DNA of 8,840 nt. It comes from Rikenellaceae bacterium. GTDB lineage: Bacteria; Bacteroidota; Bacteroidia; Bacteroidales; UBA932. Under the pieces are notes generated by a model. It had not been told where the DNA came from. It made no database searches and saw only the letters and a program-made list of their open reading frames with translations. The stretch covers positions 1-8,840 of the forward strand of contig JAAZIW010000154.1 in NCBI GenBank assembly GCA_012800665.1. Reading direction: 5' to 3'. The position numbers were made by a program, and so were the translations under genes. This document shows, piece by piece, positions 1 to 6,443 of the stretch (within the stretch, counting starts at the first letter, position 1; each line of letters begins with the position of its first letter).

Positions 1-1591
1 CGATTTGATAATACTTCATGTTTTCGGTCGGGAAGCCCTTATTGCTCAAGGATTCTCCGTCATAAAAGAAGTTCTGCCATGAGAAGCCGAACACGCCTGC
101 AACATTGTGCTTTCCGAAGCTGCGAACATAGTCGGAGGTGGCTTCGAACAAGCGGTTGTAATTGGTGTTTGAACTGCGTCCCGCCTTGCCTGAACCGGCC
201 TCATCACCGCCGAGGGTCCTATTTGCCCAATAGCTGTGATTGTCGCCTTCCTCTATGGCTCCGAATGCGCTTACTTTGAGGCCCTGTATCGGCTTAATGT
301 TAAGCGTGGCTTTTACGCTTCCGCGGAAGTAGTTGCCGTCGCCATAGGATTCCTTCTGATTCATTGCCTCAATAGGATTACTCTGGCCTGTTCCCTGAGG
401 AATGAAATAGCCGGAGACAGAGGTCTCGTCATATATCGGATATGTAGGATTGACTATGGCCGCCTGCTTGAAGTCGCCGCAGTTGTAGTCATTGCGATAA
501 TGCATGTAAGAGAGGTCGTACTGCATGTCCAGCCAGCCGTCAAGAGCTTTTTGCCCTGCGGCAAGCTTGGCTATATATTCCCTGCGATTGCTCACCTTCG
601 CTATACCCTGCGCATCTTTATAATTGAGGGATGCGCGATAATTGAAATTGGATGCGGAGCCCACTATTGCAACATTGTGATTGTGTGCAATAGCAACATC
701 ACGGGAGAGTTCATCAGTCCAATCGGTAACATAGCTTTTACCAGCGTCATCCTTATAAAGTGTGGGAACCACTTTTCCGCCGGAGAGTTCAGCAAGATTC
801 GCAAACTCTTCGGGAGTAGCCATTCCTGTTTTGCCGTTGCGTACCGATGCGCTTGCATACCCGGCATATTCAACGAGGGTTTTGGCCTTGTCGGAGAAGT
901 TGCCTCCGCGTTTTGTGGTAATGATGATAACTCCGTTGGTACCGCGTGTACCGTAGATGGCGGCGGCAGAGCCGTCTTTAAGAACATCCATGGAGGCTAT
1001 CTCGTCGGGGGCTATCTGATCGATGCCGCTTACGGGGATGCCGTCAACGATATAGAGGGGAGATGTGCCCGCGCCCTTATCAAGGGTGGAAAATCCGCGA
1101 ATCTGAACATTGAACCCGGTATGAGTGGGGTCAGAAGTGGTGCGGATAATGTTAAGACCCGCTACTTTACCCTGAAGCAAACCAATGGGATTGGCCTTTA
1201 CGCCGGGATTGAAATCTTCCGGCTTGATGGATGCCACTGCACCCGTCACTTCCTTTTTCTTTTGAGAACCATAGCCTATCACCACTACGTCTTCGAGAAG
1301 ATGCGAGTCTTCTTGAAGAATAATTGTGGAAGGCAGTTCGGAAGCTTTGAAGGTAAGCGAAATGTAACCCATGCAACTTACTTCGACGATGGCGTTTGCG
1401 CTTGAAACAGTAAGCGAAAAGTTTCCATCCAAGTCTGTTTGCACACCGACTGTTGTGCCCTGCTCTAAAACCGCCGCGCCGATAACCGGCCCGAGCTCGT
1501 CCACCACCGTTCCTTTAATCTCATAGCCGGATTGAGCGGCAAGCGAGAAGGAGAGGAGGATTAAAGCTAAAAAGCTTAGAATTTTTTTCAT
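1..1591 (-). CDS. SusC-family TonB-dependent outer-membrane receptor (3' end missing)
   Basis: The first 530 codons read without a stop and leave the window at position 1; family members are about 1000 residues, so roughly the second half of the barrel is missing. Residues 1-19 form a signal peptide (MKKILSFLALILLSFSLAAQ start). Residues about 24-95 are a carboxypeptidase-regulatory-like domain (GTVVDELGPVIGAAV, TDLDGNFSL). A TonB-box-like VVVIGYG lies at about 102-108, followed by the plug domain (VTGAV, LLQGKVAGLNI, IRGFST, YIVDGIPV) and the SusC hallmark around 199-228 (SMDVLKDGSAAAIYGTRGTNG, then TTKRG). Barrel strands follow. SusC proteins import oligosaccharides or other bulky nutrients across the outer membrane with a SusD lipoprotein lid; a susD gene is expected just beyond the left edge. 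The gene starts 24 nt after the stop of the MFS gene on the same strand, so the two are probably one operon. The substrate cannot be told. The family call is very secure. Confidence 0.96.
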   Translation of the reverse strand, partial: MKKILSFLALILLSFSLAAQSGYEIKGTVVDELGPVIGAAVLEQGTTVGVQTDLDGNFSLTVSSANAIVEVSCMGYISLTFKASELPSTIILQEDSHLLEDVVVIGYGSQKKKEVTGAVASIKPEDFNPGVKANPIGLLQGKVAGLNIIRTTSDPTHTGFNVQIRGFSTLDKGAGTSPLYIVDGIPVSGIDQIAPDEIASMDVLKDGSAAAIYGTRGTNGVIIITTKRGGNFSDKAKTLVEYAGYASASVRNGKTGMATPEEFANLAELSGGKVVPTLYKDDAGKSYVTDWTDELSRDVAIAHNHNVAIVGSASNFNYRASLNYKDAQGIAKVSNRREYIAKLAAGQKALDGWLDMQYDLSYMHYRNDYNCGDFKQAAIVNPTYPIYDETSVSGYFIPQGTGQSNPIEAMNQKESYGDGNYFRGSVKATLNIKPIQGLKVSAFGAIEEGDNHSYWANRTLGGDEAGSGKAGRSSNTNYNRLFEATSDYVRSFGKHNVAGVFGFSWQNFFYDGESLSNKGFPTENMKYYQI

Positions 1592-1615
1592 ATATAATTA
1601 AGATGCTTTAAATAT

Positions 1616-2998
1616 TTATTTAGTTGCGTTCTTTTCTTTTACAATTCCAACAAATAAACTGGCGAGAAGCATAAAGACGCCTGCAATTATGAAGATGCAA
1701 GCAGCTATGCGGCTGTCGGCAGCAGCTTTCGCAGCGCCATCCAACGCCATATAAGCCTCCTTGCCGAAAGCGGCATTCCTGATAAGGGAAACCATTGCGC
1801 CACCGAGAATGCCCATGCAAATCTGTGGAATCACCACAGTAAAATTGAATATTCCCATATAGGTTCCGGAAGCGCGGCCGTCGATGGCCTTAGACAATAT
1901 ACTGTAGGGCATTGCAAGAATGCCTGCCCAAGCTATACCTATAAATAACATAGGTATCATCTGCTCGTACTGGTTATGTGCGAAACCGAGCCAGATGAAG
2001 CCTATTGCGCCGCAAAGGAGGGTGGCGGAATAAACCGGCTTGCTGCCGAATTTGTTTGAAAGGCGTGTCATGAGCAGCGATGCTATACAAGCGCTGATAG
2101 GATAAACTGCATTGAGAACGCCGGTCCAGGTTTGGGCCGCCCCAAGATTAATCGTATCCCCGACTATAAAGCTGCGGGTGATAAGCGGTTTCAGGTAATT
2201 CCACATGAGGAAGAGAGCCGCCCAGCTGAAGAACTGTACCACACCAAGCTCAAGCATGGTTTTAGGTACGGTTTTTAGCAATTGCCAAAAAGATTTTTTC
2301 TCTTCGGGCCGGGCGGCCTCCTGCTCAGATGCACCACTGTACTCGGCAAACTCCTTGGGAGGATATTCCTTTACCGTGAAGATTGTAACCAGTACTGTGG
2401 CAAGGAGAATGGCCGCACCTGCATAGTACGACCAAGCGATGTGCGCGGCGACGTCGCCTTGAGGAGCAGAATCGGACACTCCTATCCAAGTCATAATAAG
2501 GGGTAGGAGTGCACCGATAATGCTGCCAAGATTGATGAGAAATGTCTGAATGACGAATCCTTCCGTTTTCTGGCTATCATCCAGCATATCCGTTACGAGC
2601 GCTCTGAAAGGCTGCATGGTAATGTTGAACGACAAGTCCATGAACAGAAAGACAAGGGCGCCCATAACCAAGGGCGCAAAAGCCAACAACTTGTTACAAT
2701 TGGGCATCAATACCAGCGCAATTGCCGATATGATGGCTCCAAAAAGAATGTAAGGCTTACGACGTCCAAGTCTTTTGCTCCAAGTGTTATCGGAGAACAT
2801 TCCTACAATGGGCTGTACCACTAACCCGGCAATCGGAGCCATGAGCCAAAAATAACTGAGGCTGCTCAAATCTGCCCCGAATACCTGAAGGATGCTGGAC
2901 GTGTTAGAGTTCTGCAGGCTGTACCCGATTTGAACTCCGAGAAATCCGAAGCTCAAATTCCAAATCTGCCAGAAACTTAATTTTGGTTTTTTTCTCAT
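1616..2998 (-). CDS. MFS sugar transporter, GPH/SLC45-like (maltose/oligosaccharide type)
   Basis: A 460-residue inner-membrane protein with about 12 hydrophobic segments. The N terminus KLSFWQIWNLSFGFLGVQIGYSLQN (residues 6-30), the loop 2-3 motif D70-N-T-W-S-K-R-L-G-R-R-K-P, the MQPFRALVTDML segment (128-139) and the WAGILAMPYSILSKAI plus GTYMGIFNF segments (357-386) are typical of the Bacteroidota transporters placed beside starch/maltose genes and related to the SLC45/GPH sugar:cation symporters. It would take the mono- or oligosaccharide released in the periplasm into the cytoplasm, while the adjacent SusC-like receptor serves the outer membrane. I chose the ATG at 2996-2998 because the family starts with a short basic tail before FWQIWN; the in-frame ATG at 3041-3043 would add 15 unrelated residues and run through the likely promoter. 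The central cytoplasmic loop (about 209-240) is charged, as expected. Substrate is inferred from resemblance only. Confidence 0.9.
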   Translation of the reverse strand: MRKKPKLSFWQIWNLSFGFLGVQIGYSLQNSNTSSILQVFGADLSSLSYFWLMAPIAGLVVQPIVGMFSDNTWSKRLGRRKPYILFGAIISAIALVLMPNCNKLLAFAPLVMGALVFLFMDLSFNITMQPFRALVTDMLDDSQKTEGFVIQTFLINLGSIIGALLPLIMTWIGVSDSAPQGDVAAHIAWSYYAGAAILLATVLVTIFTVKEYPPKEFAEYSGASEQEAARPEEKKSFWQLLKTVPKTMLELGVVQFFSWAALFLMWNYLKPLITRSFIVGDTINLGAAQTWTGVLNAVYPISACIASLLMTRLSNKFGSKPVYSATLLCGAIGFIWLGFAHNQYEQMIPMLFIGIAWAGILAMPYSILSKAIDGRASGTYMGIFNFTVVIPQICMGILGGAMVSLIRNAAFGKEAYMALDGAAKAAADSRIAACIFIIAGVFMLLASLFVGIVKEKNATK

Positions 2999-3022
2999 CA
3001 GTCTTAGTGACAAAAAGTTATG

Positions 3023-3052
3023 CAAGATACTTATATAGGACATTCCCCGAAA
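3023..3052 (-). promoter_or_regulatory. Candidate promoter of the MFS/SusC operon
   Basis: On the minus strand a TATCTTG (3029-3023) resembles the Bacteroidota -7 box TAnnTTTG but lacks one T. A TTTC sits about 19 nt upstream (about 3052-3049), where a weak -33 TTTG would be. This would give a leader of roughly 20-25 nt before the ATG at 2998. An alternative -7 box is TAACTTTT (3018-3011), one mismatch from consensus, but it would leave almost no leader. Both boxes are imperfect, which fits a promoter that needs an activator. The phased repeats at 3062-3115 lie immediately upstream of the proposed -33 element. Confidence 0.35.
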
Positions 3053-3061
3053 ATCTATTGA

Positions 3062-3115
3062 GACGAATGGTAAAAAAATACAGACGAGCGGTAGAAATAT
3101 TGCGACGAATTTGTA
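3062..3115 (-). promoter_or_regulatory. Three 21-bp-phased direct repeats, candidate LytTR regulator sites
   Basis: The plus strand carries GACGAATGGTA at 3062-3072, GACGAGCGGTA at 3083-3093 and GACGAATTTGTA at 3104-3115. The GACGA cores begin at 3062, 3083 and 3104, exactly 21 bp apart, which is two helical turns. On the minus strand the first two read TACCATTCGTC and TACCGCTCGTC. Their 9-mers ACCATTCGT and ACCGCTCGT each match 8 of 9 positions of the AgrA/LytTR consensus [TA][AC][CA]GTTN[AG][TG], while the third, CAAATTCGT, matches 7. LytTR proteins classically bind two such 9-mers separated by 12 bp, which is the same 21-bp period. The adjacent gene pair encodes a LytTR two-component system, so it is the likely ligand. 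The repeats point towards the MFS/SusC operon. Binding itself is inference. Confidence 0.65.
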
Positions 3116-3121
3116 TCTTAG
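3114..3121 (+). promoter_or_regulatory. Candidate -7 box of the histidine kinase gene
   Basis: TATCTTAG differs by one base from the Bacteroidota -7 consensus TAnnTTTG and lies 9 nt before the kinase ATG at 3131. A start site 4-6 nt after the box would leave a leader of only a few nucleotides. No good -33 TTTG is seen at the right distance. The box overlaps the end of the third phased repeat, so a protein bound there would block it. Confidence 0.4.
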
Positions 3122-3130
3122 CAGTCGGAC

Positions 3131-4504
3131 ATGAAACTGAAAACTCATTGGCTCATACACATTTTTGCTCTGCTGCATCTCCTCGCCTCTCTTATTTGCG
3201 GCCTGATGAATGCGGACGACTCTCTTCTGCTTACAGTGCTGACCATAACCCTTGTCCTGTTCATTTGCCTTAGGGGCAATGTAGGGGTGGAATTGACAGT
3301 CATTGCCATAGTGCTGGCAAATTTGTTCGGTTATTTGTTCGGGATGATGATTGCATGGGCCATAGGACTTGTTATAGATAATATGGCTGTAGTTCACGGC
3401 CTGTCCACTGCTGCCACCACTGAAATCCTCGGCTGGAGTATATTGGGATTCACCGGCCGTCATAAAGATGCCGCACAGGAGCTTTCCGAAGAAGAACGCA
3501 ACATCCAAATGGGTTGGCTCATAATCGCAGTTGTGGTGGTGTATATGATAAGGGTCTTCATCAATCTCATCTTCTCCACCCCCTCAGGCTCCAACGAGGG
3601 CCTTAAGGCAATACAGGACTTCTTGCACAATCCCCTTATGATGTTGATTATTCTGGCTGCCAGCATCTTCTTTATAATCTACATCAAGCGAGAAGACAAC
3701 AACCTCTCCCCTTCCGGCAAAATCCTCAGCTACGCCATCTATTTTATTTCCGTCAGCTTGCTGTCCGCCCTCTTTGTGGGAACCGGACTGCCCTTCAGCT
3801 TCAAGCTGGGTCTCTCCGCCGAGCGCTTCATGCTGCTCACAGCTGTTTCGCTTGTAGCCAACGCCGCCATCTTCTCCTTTGTATATATAGCCAATATAGC
3901 TCTTACCGCCCGAAGGAAACTGCAAATCGAACGGGAAAAAGCCAATAAAGCCCACTATCAATATCTTCTTTTAAAACAACAGGTAAACCCCCATTTTCTC
4001 TTCAACAGCCTCAACGCACTCGATTCGCTGGTGCATGAGGGCTCGAAAGAAGATGCCAGCCGCTTCATCCACCAACTTTCCGGTCTTTACCGCTATATGC
4101 TTCGTAACGAAGAAGAAGATGTGGTGACGCTCAGAGAAGAATTGGAATATTCAAAAATGTATGGCTCGCTTGTGAAAATGCGCTGGCAGGATGCTTTGGT
4201 GTTTAATATTTCGGTTAGGGAAGAAGATATGAGCTATTATGTGGTGCCCTGCTCCGTACAACTTTGTATAGAGAATGCAATAAAACACAATTCCATGAGC
4301 AAGGAAAAACCGTTGGAAATATCCATAAGTTCAGATGGCTCATTTGTTACGGTTGAAAACGCTTTGGCCCCCAAGCTCAGTGAGGTGGAATCCACAAACT
4401 TAGGCCTCAAATACATAAAGCAGCAATATCTCGCGCAAGGCAGCAGCGCCACCGAGGTAGAGCAAAGCAAAAAGAGTTTCAAGGTTAAATTGCCCCTGTT
4501 ATAA
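3131..4504 (+). CDS. LytS/YehU-like multi-pass membrane sensor histidine kinase
   Basis: A 457-residue kinase. The N-terminal half has about seven or eight hydrophobic segments (about 5-24, 31-47, 51-72, 74-90, 128-148, 168-185, 199-217, 233-256), with no large periplasmic domain and a polar loop at 91-127. A short basic/coiled stretch (260-280) leads to the His_kinase domain of the LytS class: QVNPHFLFNSLN with phosphoacceptor H288, then a HATPase_c-like region with the N-box CIENAIKHN (N382) and a short G-box NLGLKYIKQQY (424-433). The long G1/G2 loops of classical kinases are absent, which is usual for this class. It should autophosphorylate and pass phosphate to the LytTR regulator encoded 82 nt downstream. 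I do not recognise the membrane sensor type; the signal is unknown. It is transcribed away from the MFS/SusC operon. Confidence 0.93.
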   Translation: MKLKTHWLIHIFALLHLLASLICGLMNADDSLLLTVLTITLVLFICLRGNVGVELTVIAIVLANLFGYLFGMMIAWAIGLVIDNMAVVHGLSTAATTEILGWSILGFTGRHKDAAQELSEEERNIQMGWLIIAVVVVYMIRVFINLIFSTPSGSNEGLKAIQDFLHNPLMMLIILAASIFFIIYIKREDNNLSPSGKILSYAIYFISVSLLSALFVGTGLPFSFKLGLSAERFMLLTAVSLVANAAIFSFVYIANIALTARRKLQIEREKANKAHYQYLLLKQQVNPHFLFNSLNALDSLVHEGSKEDASRFIHQLSGLYRYMLRNEEEDVVTLREELEYSKMYGSLVKMRWQDALVFNISVREEDMSYYVVPCSVQLCIENAIKHNSMSKEKPLEISISSDGSFVTVENALAPKLSEVESTNLGLKYIKQQYLAQGSSATEVEQSKKSFKVKLPLL

Positions 4505-4586
4505 AACTTTAATTCCTTTGAAGCTTGAATCATGAATTTCGCACAAATGTTTAAATCCGGAATTTTGTAAACGCTAAGTTTTAATC

Positions 4587-5321
4587 ATGAGAGCATTTAT
4601 AATAGAAGACGAGCCTGCGGCAAGACGCATTTTGAAACGTCTGTTGAATGAGAATTTCCCGGATATAGAAATCTTGGGGGCGGCGGGCTCGGTAAAGGCG
4701 GCGGTGGAATGGTTGAGTTCGCATTCCTGCGATATTGTTTTTATGGATGTGGAATTGGAGGACGGCAACAGCTTCGAGATTTTCCGTCAGATAAAGATAG
4801 ATGCTTTTGTGGTGATGACAACGGCCTACGACAATTATGCGGTCAAGGCCTTCGAGGTGAATTCCGTCGATTATCTGCTTAAACCCATCGACCTCCCTAT
4901 GCTTTCCAGAGCAATTCAGCGCTGCCGCGATGCCAAAGATCATTCCAATATTGACAAGATTCTCGACGCCCTTTCCGGAAAGCCCTTGTACCGCGAGCGC
5001 TATATGATTCGCATAAACGACAGAATCATGCCTGTGAATGTGAGCGATATTGCCTGGTTTGAATCGGTAAGCAAATCCTCGTATGTAATGCTGCGTAGCG
5101 GCATGCGCTATATAATTAATCCCTCGCTCGATGAAGCCGAAGCACAATTGAATCCCGAGGCCTTTTTCAGGATTTCGCGCAGCTGCATCATTGCAAAGAA
5201 TTCCATAAAAAGCATTATAAAGTTAAGCGGCAGCAGGTTGCGTTTGGAAACAGAGCCCAAGGGGGAATTGGAGGTTTCGCGCGCTCGCGTGGATGATTTC
5301 CTCTCTTGGATGGAAAAATAG
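4587..5321 (+). CDS. LytTR-family response regulator
   Basis: A 244-residue two-domain regulator. The receiver domain (1-115) has the acidic pocket E7-D8-E9, the phosphoacceptor D54 in VFMDVEL, the switch T79 in TTAYD and K99-P100 in YLLKPID. After a linker, residues about 136-243 form a LytTR DNA-binding domain (YMIRINDRIMPV, DIAWFESVSKSSYVML, FFRISRSCIIAKNSI). This domain contacts DNA as tandem direct repeats about two turns apart, matching the repeats at 3062-3115. The gene is the cognate partner of the upstream kinase. The 82-nt gap between them (4505-4586) holds a possible weak -7 box TAAGTTTT at 4575-4582, 4 nt before the ATG, so some independent transcription is possible; no other structure was seen there. 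The closest well-known relatives by architecture are LytR/BtsR/YpdB regulators. Confidence 0.95.
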   Translation: MRAFIIEDEPAARRILKRLLNENFPDIEILGAAGSVKAAVEWLSSHSCDIVFMDVELEDGNSFEIFRQIKIDAFVVMTTAYDNYAVKAFEVNSVDYLLKPIDLPMLSRAIQRCRDAKDHSNIDKILDALSGKPLYRERYMIRINDRIMPVNVSDIAWFESVSKSSYVMLRSGMRYIINPSLDEAEAQLNPEAFFRISRSCIIAKNSIKSIIKLSGSRLRLETEPKGELEVSRARVDDFLSWMEK

Positions 5322-5324
5322 TAT

Positions 5325-5332
5325 TATCTTTG
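5325..5332 (+). promoter_or_regulatory. Perfect -7 box of lgt
   Basis: TATCTTTG is an exact match to the Bacteroidota -7 consensus TAnnTTTG. It starts 3 nt after the response-regulator stop codon and ends only 5 nt before the lgt ATG. Since transcription normally begins about 4-6 nt after this box, the lgt mRNA would start at or next to its start codon. No convincing -33 TTTG is present at the standard distance. Confidence 0.6.
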
Positions 5333-5337
5333 CTTTC

Positions 5338-6225
5338 ATGTTTGATTTGCTTGTTATACATTGGAATGTAAATCCGGTGATTTTCCATATCGGATCGTTT
5401 GGATTACGCTGGTACACCCTGCTTTTCCTTTCAGGTTTTATACTCGGCTGGTATCTTTTCAAATGGTTTTTCACCCGTGAAAAGGTCTCAACCGAACTTA
5501 TGGACCAGCTGCTTTTCACCTTATTTCTCTGCACCATAATAGGAGCAAGGTTAGGGCATTGCATTTTTTACCAGCCCGACTATTACTTCGGCTCCTGGAA
5601 AGGATTTTTGGAGATATTCATGATGTGGAAGGGCGGCCTCGCCTCGCATGGAGGCGCCATTGCCTTGCTGATTGGAATGTTGTGGTTTACAAAGCGTTAC
5701 GGTAAGCAGAATGGCTTTGATTTCTTTTGGATAATGGACAGGCTCTGTATAGCAGTGGCCTTTGCGGGCTGTCTTATCCGCATCGGCAATCTGTTCAATT
5801 CCGAAATTTACGGTAATGTAACCTCGCTGCCTTGGGGATTCATCTTTACTTTGCGCGGAGAAACCGAGCCGAAACACCCCACCCAAATCTACGAGGCCCT
5901 GTCGTATTTGATTCTCGGCCTTATTTTGCTCTGGTTCTATTGGAAGCGGATAGACAAAACCCCCCGCGGCTTTTACTTCGGTTGGTTTCTCATCGGCTGC
6001 TTCGGCATGAGGTTCCTCATAGAATTCGTAAAGGAGCCGCAGGTGGAATTCGAGAGCGCCATGACATTGGATATGGGTCAATGGCTGAGTGTTCCATTCA
6101 TAATCGCAGGAATTGTAATTCTAATAATTGCATACAAGCGCAAGGCCTCTTCCTGGGCCAATCCGCCGCAACCCGGCAAGCGTCCCAAAGCCGCACCAAC
6201 CAATTACGCAAAACCGCTGAAATAA
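5338..6225 (+). CDS. lgt: Prolipoprotein diacylglyceryl transferase
   Basis: A 295-residue inner-membrane enzyme that transfers diacylglycerol from phosphatidylglycerol to the lipobox cysteine of prolipoproteins, the first step of lipoprotein maturation. Conserved features are all present: GARLGH (69-74), KGGLASHGG with H104, the Lgt signature GCLIRIGNLFNSEIYG (144-159, including R148, N151 and E156), HPTQIYE (180-186) and FGMRFLIEFVKEPQ (222-235, R225). About seven membrane segments alternate with short loops. Length matches the family. The ATG at 5338 gives the normal N terminus (HWNVNPVIFHIGSFGLRWY); an in-frame ATG at 5293 lies inside the regulator gene and ahead of the -7 box, so it is rejected. 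The tail after residue 268 is basic and Pro-rich (ends NYAKPLK) and its coding sequence is repeated downstream. Bacteroidota need this enzyme for SusD-like lipoproteins, but its place here is probably incidental. Confidence 0.97.
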   Translation: MFDLLVIHWNVNPVIFHIGSFGLRWYTLLFLSGFILGWYLFKWFFTREKVSTELMDQLLFTLFLCTIIGARLGHCIFYQPDYYFGSWKGFLEIFMMWKGGLASHGGAIALLIGMLWFTKRYGKQNGFDFFWIMDRLCIAVAFAGCLIRIGNLFNSEIYGNVTSLPWGFIFTLRGETEPKHPTQIYEALSYLILGLILLWFYWKRIDKTPRGFYFGWFLIGCFGMRFLIEFVKEPQVEFESAMTLDMGQWLSVPFIIAGIVILIIAYKRKASSWANPPQPGKRPKAAPTNYAKPLK

Positions 6226-6327
6226 TCACTCCAAAAGGGTTGCTTTCACTAACTTCGTCCACGAACCCTCCAATTACGCAAGCATCCCAAAACCGTATCT
6301 GCCAATTATGCAAAGCCGCTGAAATAA
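6169..6327 (+). repeat. Duplicated lgt 3' end (two 57-bp copies 102 bp apart)
   Basis: The last 57 bp of lgt (6169-6225, with the stop codon) recur at 6271-6327 with about 45 of 57 bases identical. The offset is 102 bp, a multiple of three. Translated in the lgt phase, the second copy still ends NYAKPLK-stop like lgt itself; in that seven-residue stretch and stop codon the only changes are two synonymous third-position ones (TAC/TAT, AAA/AAG), while changes upstream are mostly replacement. A shorter echo, CCAATTACGCAA, occurs at both 6200 and 6270 and as CCAATTATGCAA at 6302. The 45 bp following each copy are not convincingly alike. The second copy has no start codon and is probably a decayed tandem duplication or a remnant from recombination with another lgt allele. 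Confidence 0.7.
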
Positions 6328-6345
6328 TTCAGCGTCGGTTTTGTT
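6317..6345 (+). terminator. Intrinsic-terminator-like hairpin downstream of lgt
   Basis: CGCTGAA (6317-6323) and TTCAGCG (6328-6334) form a perfect 7-bp stem around the 4-nt loop ATAA, followed by the T-rich GGTTTTGTTGTT. The left arm and loop are the last bases of the duplicated lgt tail, including its stop codon. The equivalent place in the true lgt end (6215-6232) has the left arm but not the right one. It would end lgt transcription about 110 nt after the stop and before the convergent pgk gene. Stem stability is moderate and the T tract is interrupted. Confidence 0.55.
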
Positions 6346-6387
6346 GTTCCGCAAGCTCGAACAAATACCGTTCGGGGTTTATTTCTA

Positions 6388-6419
6388 TATAAAAGACTTC
6401 CGCTATAAAAGACTTCCGC
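6388..6419. repeat. Perfect tandem duplication of 16 bp
   Basis: TATAAAAGACTTCCGC occurs twice back to back (6388-6403 and 6404-6419) with no mismatch. It lies in non-coding sequence between lgt and pgk. Two identical adjacent copies point to a recent slippage duplication; no function is evident. Confidence 0.9.
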
Positions 6420-6443
6420 TCAACTTTTTTTTGGACGAAATTT

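Noticed and set aside
236..1405. Long 389-codon plus-strand open frame
   Set aside because: It lies wholly antisense to the SusC-like gene, whose frame carries unmistakable family motifs. The antisense translation shows no domain.
3062..3115. The phased repeats as a mini CRISPR array
   Set aside because: The repeated core is only about 11 bp with 10-bp spacers, far below CRISPR unit sizes, and no cas gene is present.
2999..3508. Upstream extension of the MFS frame to an ATG at 3508
   Set aside because: The extension runs antisense through the kinase N terminus and the divergent control region, has no transporter features, and the family N terminus begins at 2998.
4532..4570. Twelve-residue open frame (MNFAQMFKSGIL) in the kinase-regulator gap, as a possible leader peptide
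   Set aside because: Too short to judge, with no attenuator-like hairpins or codon runs around it.
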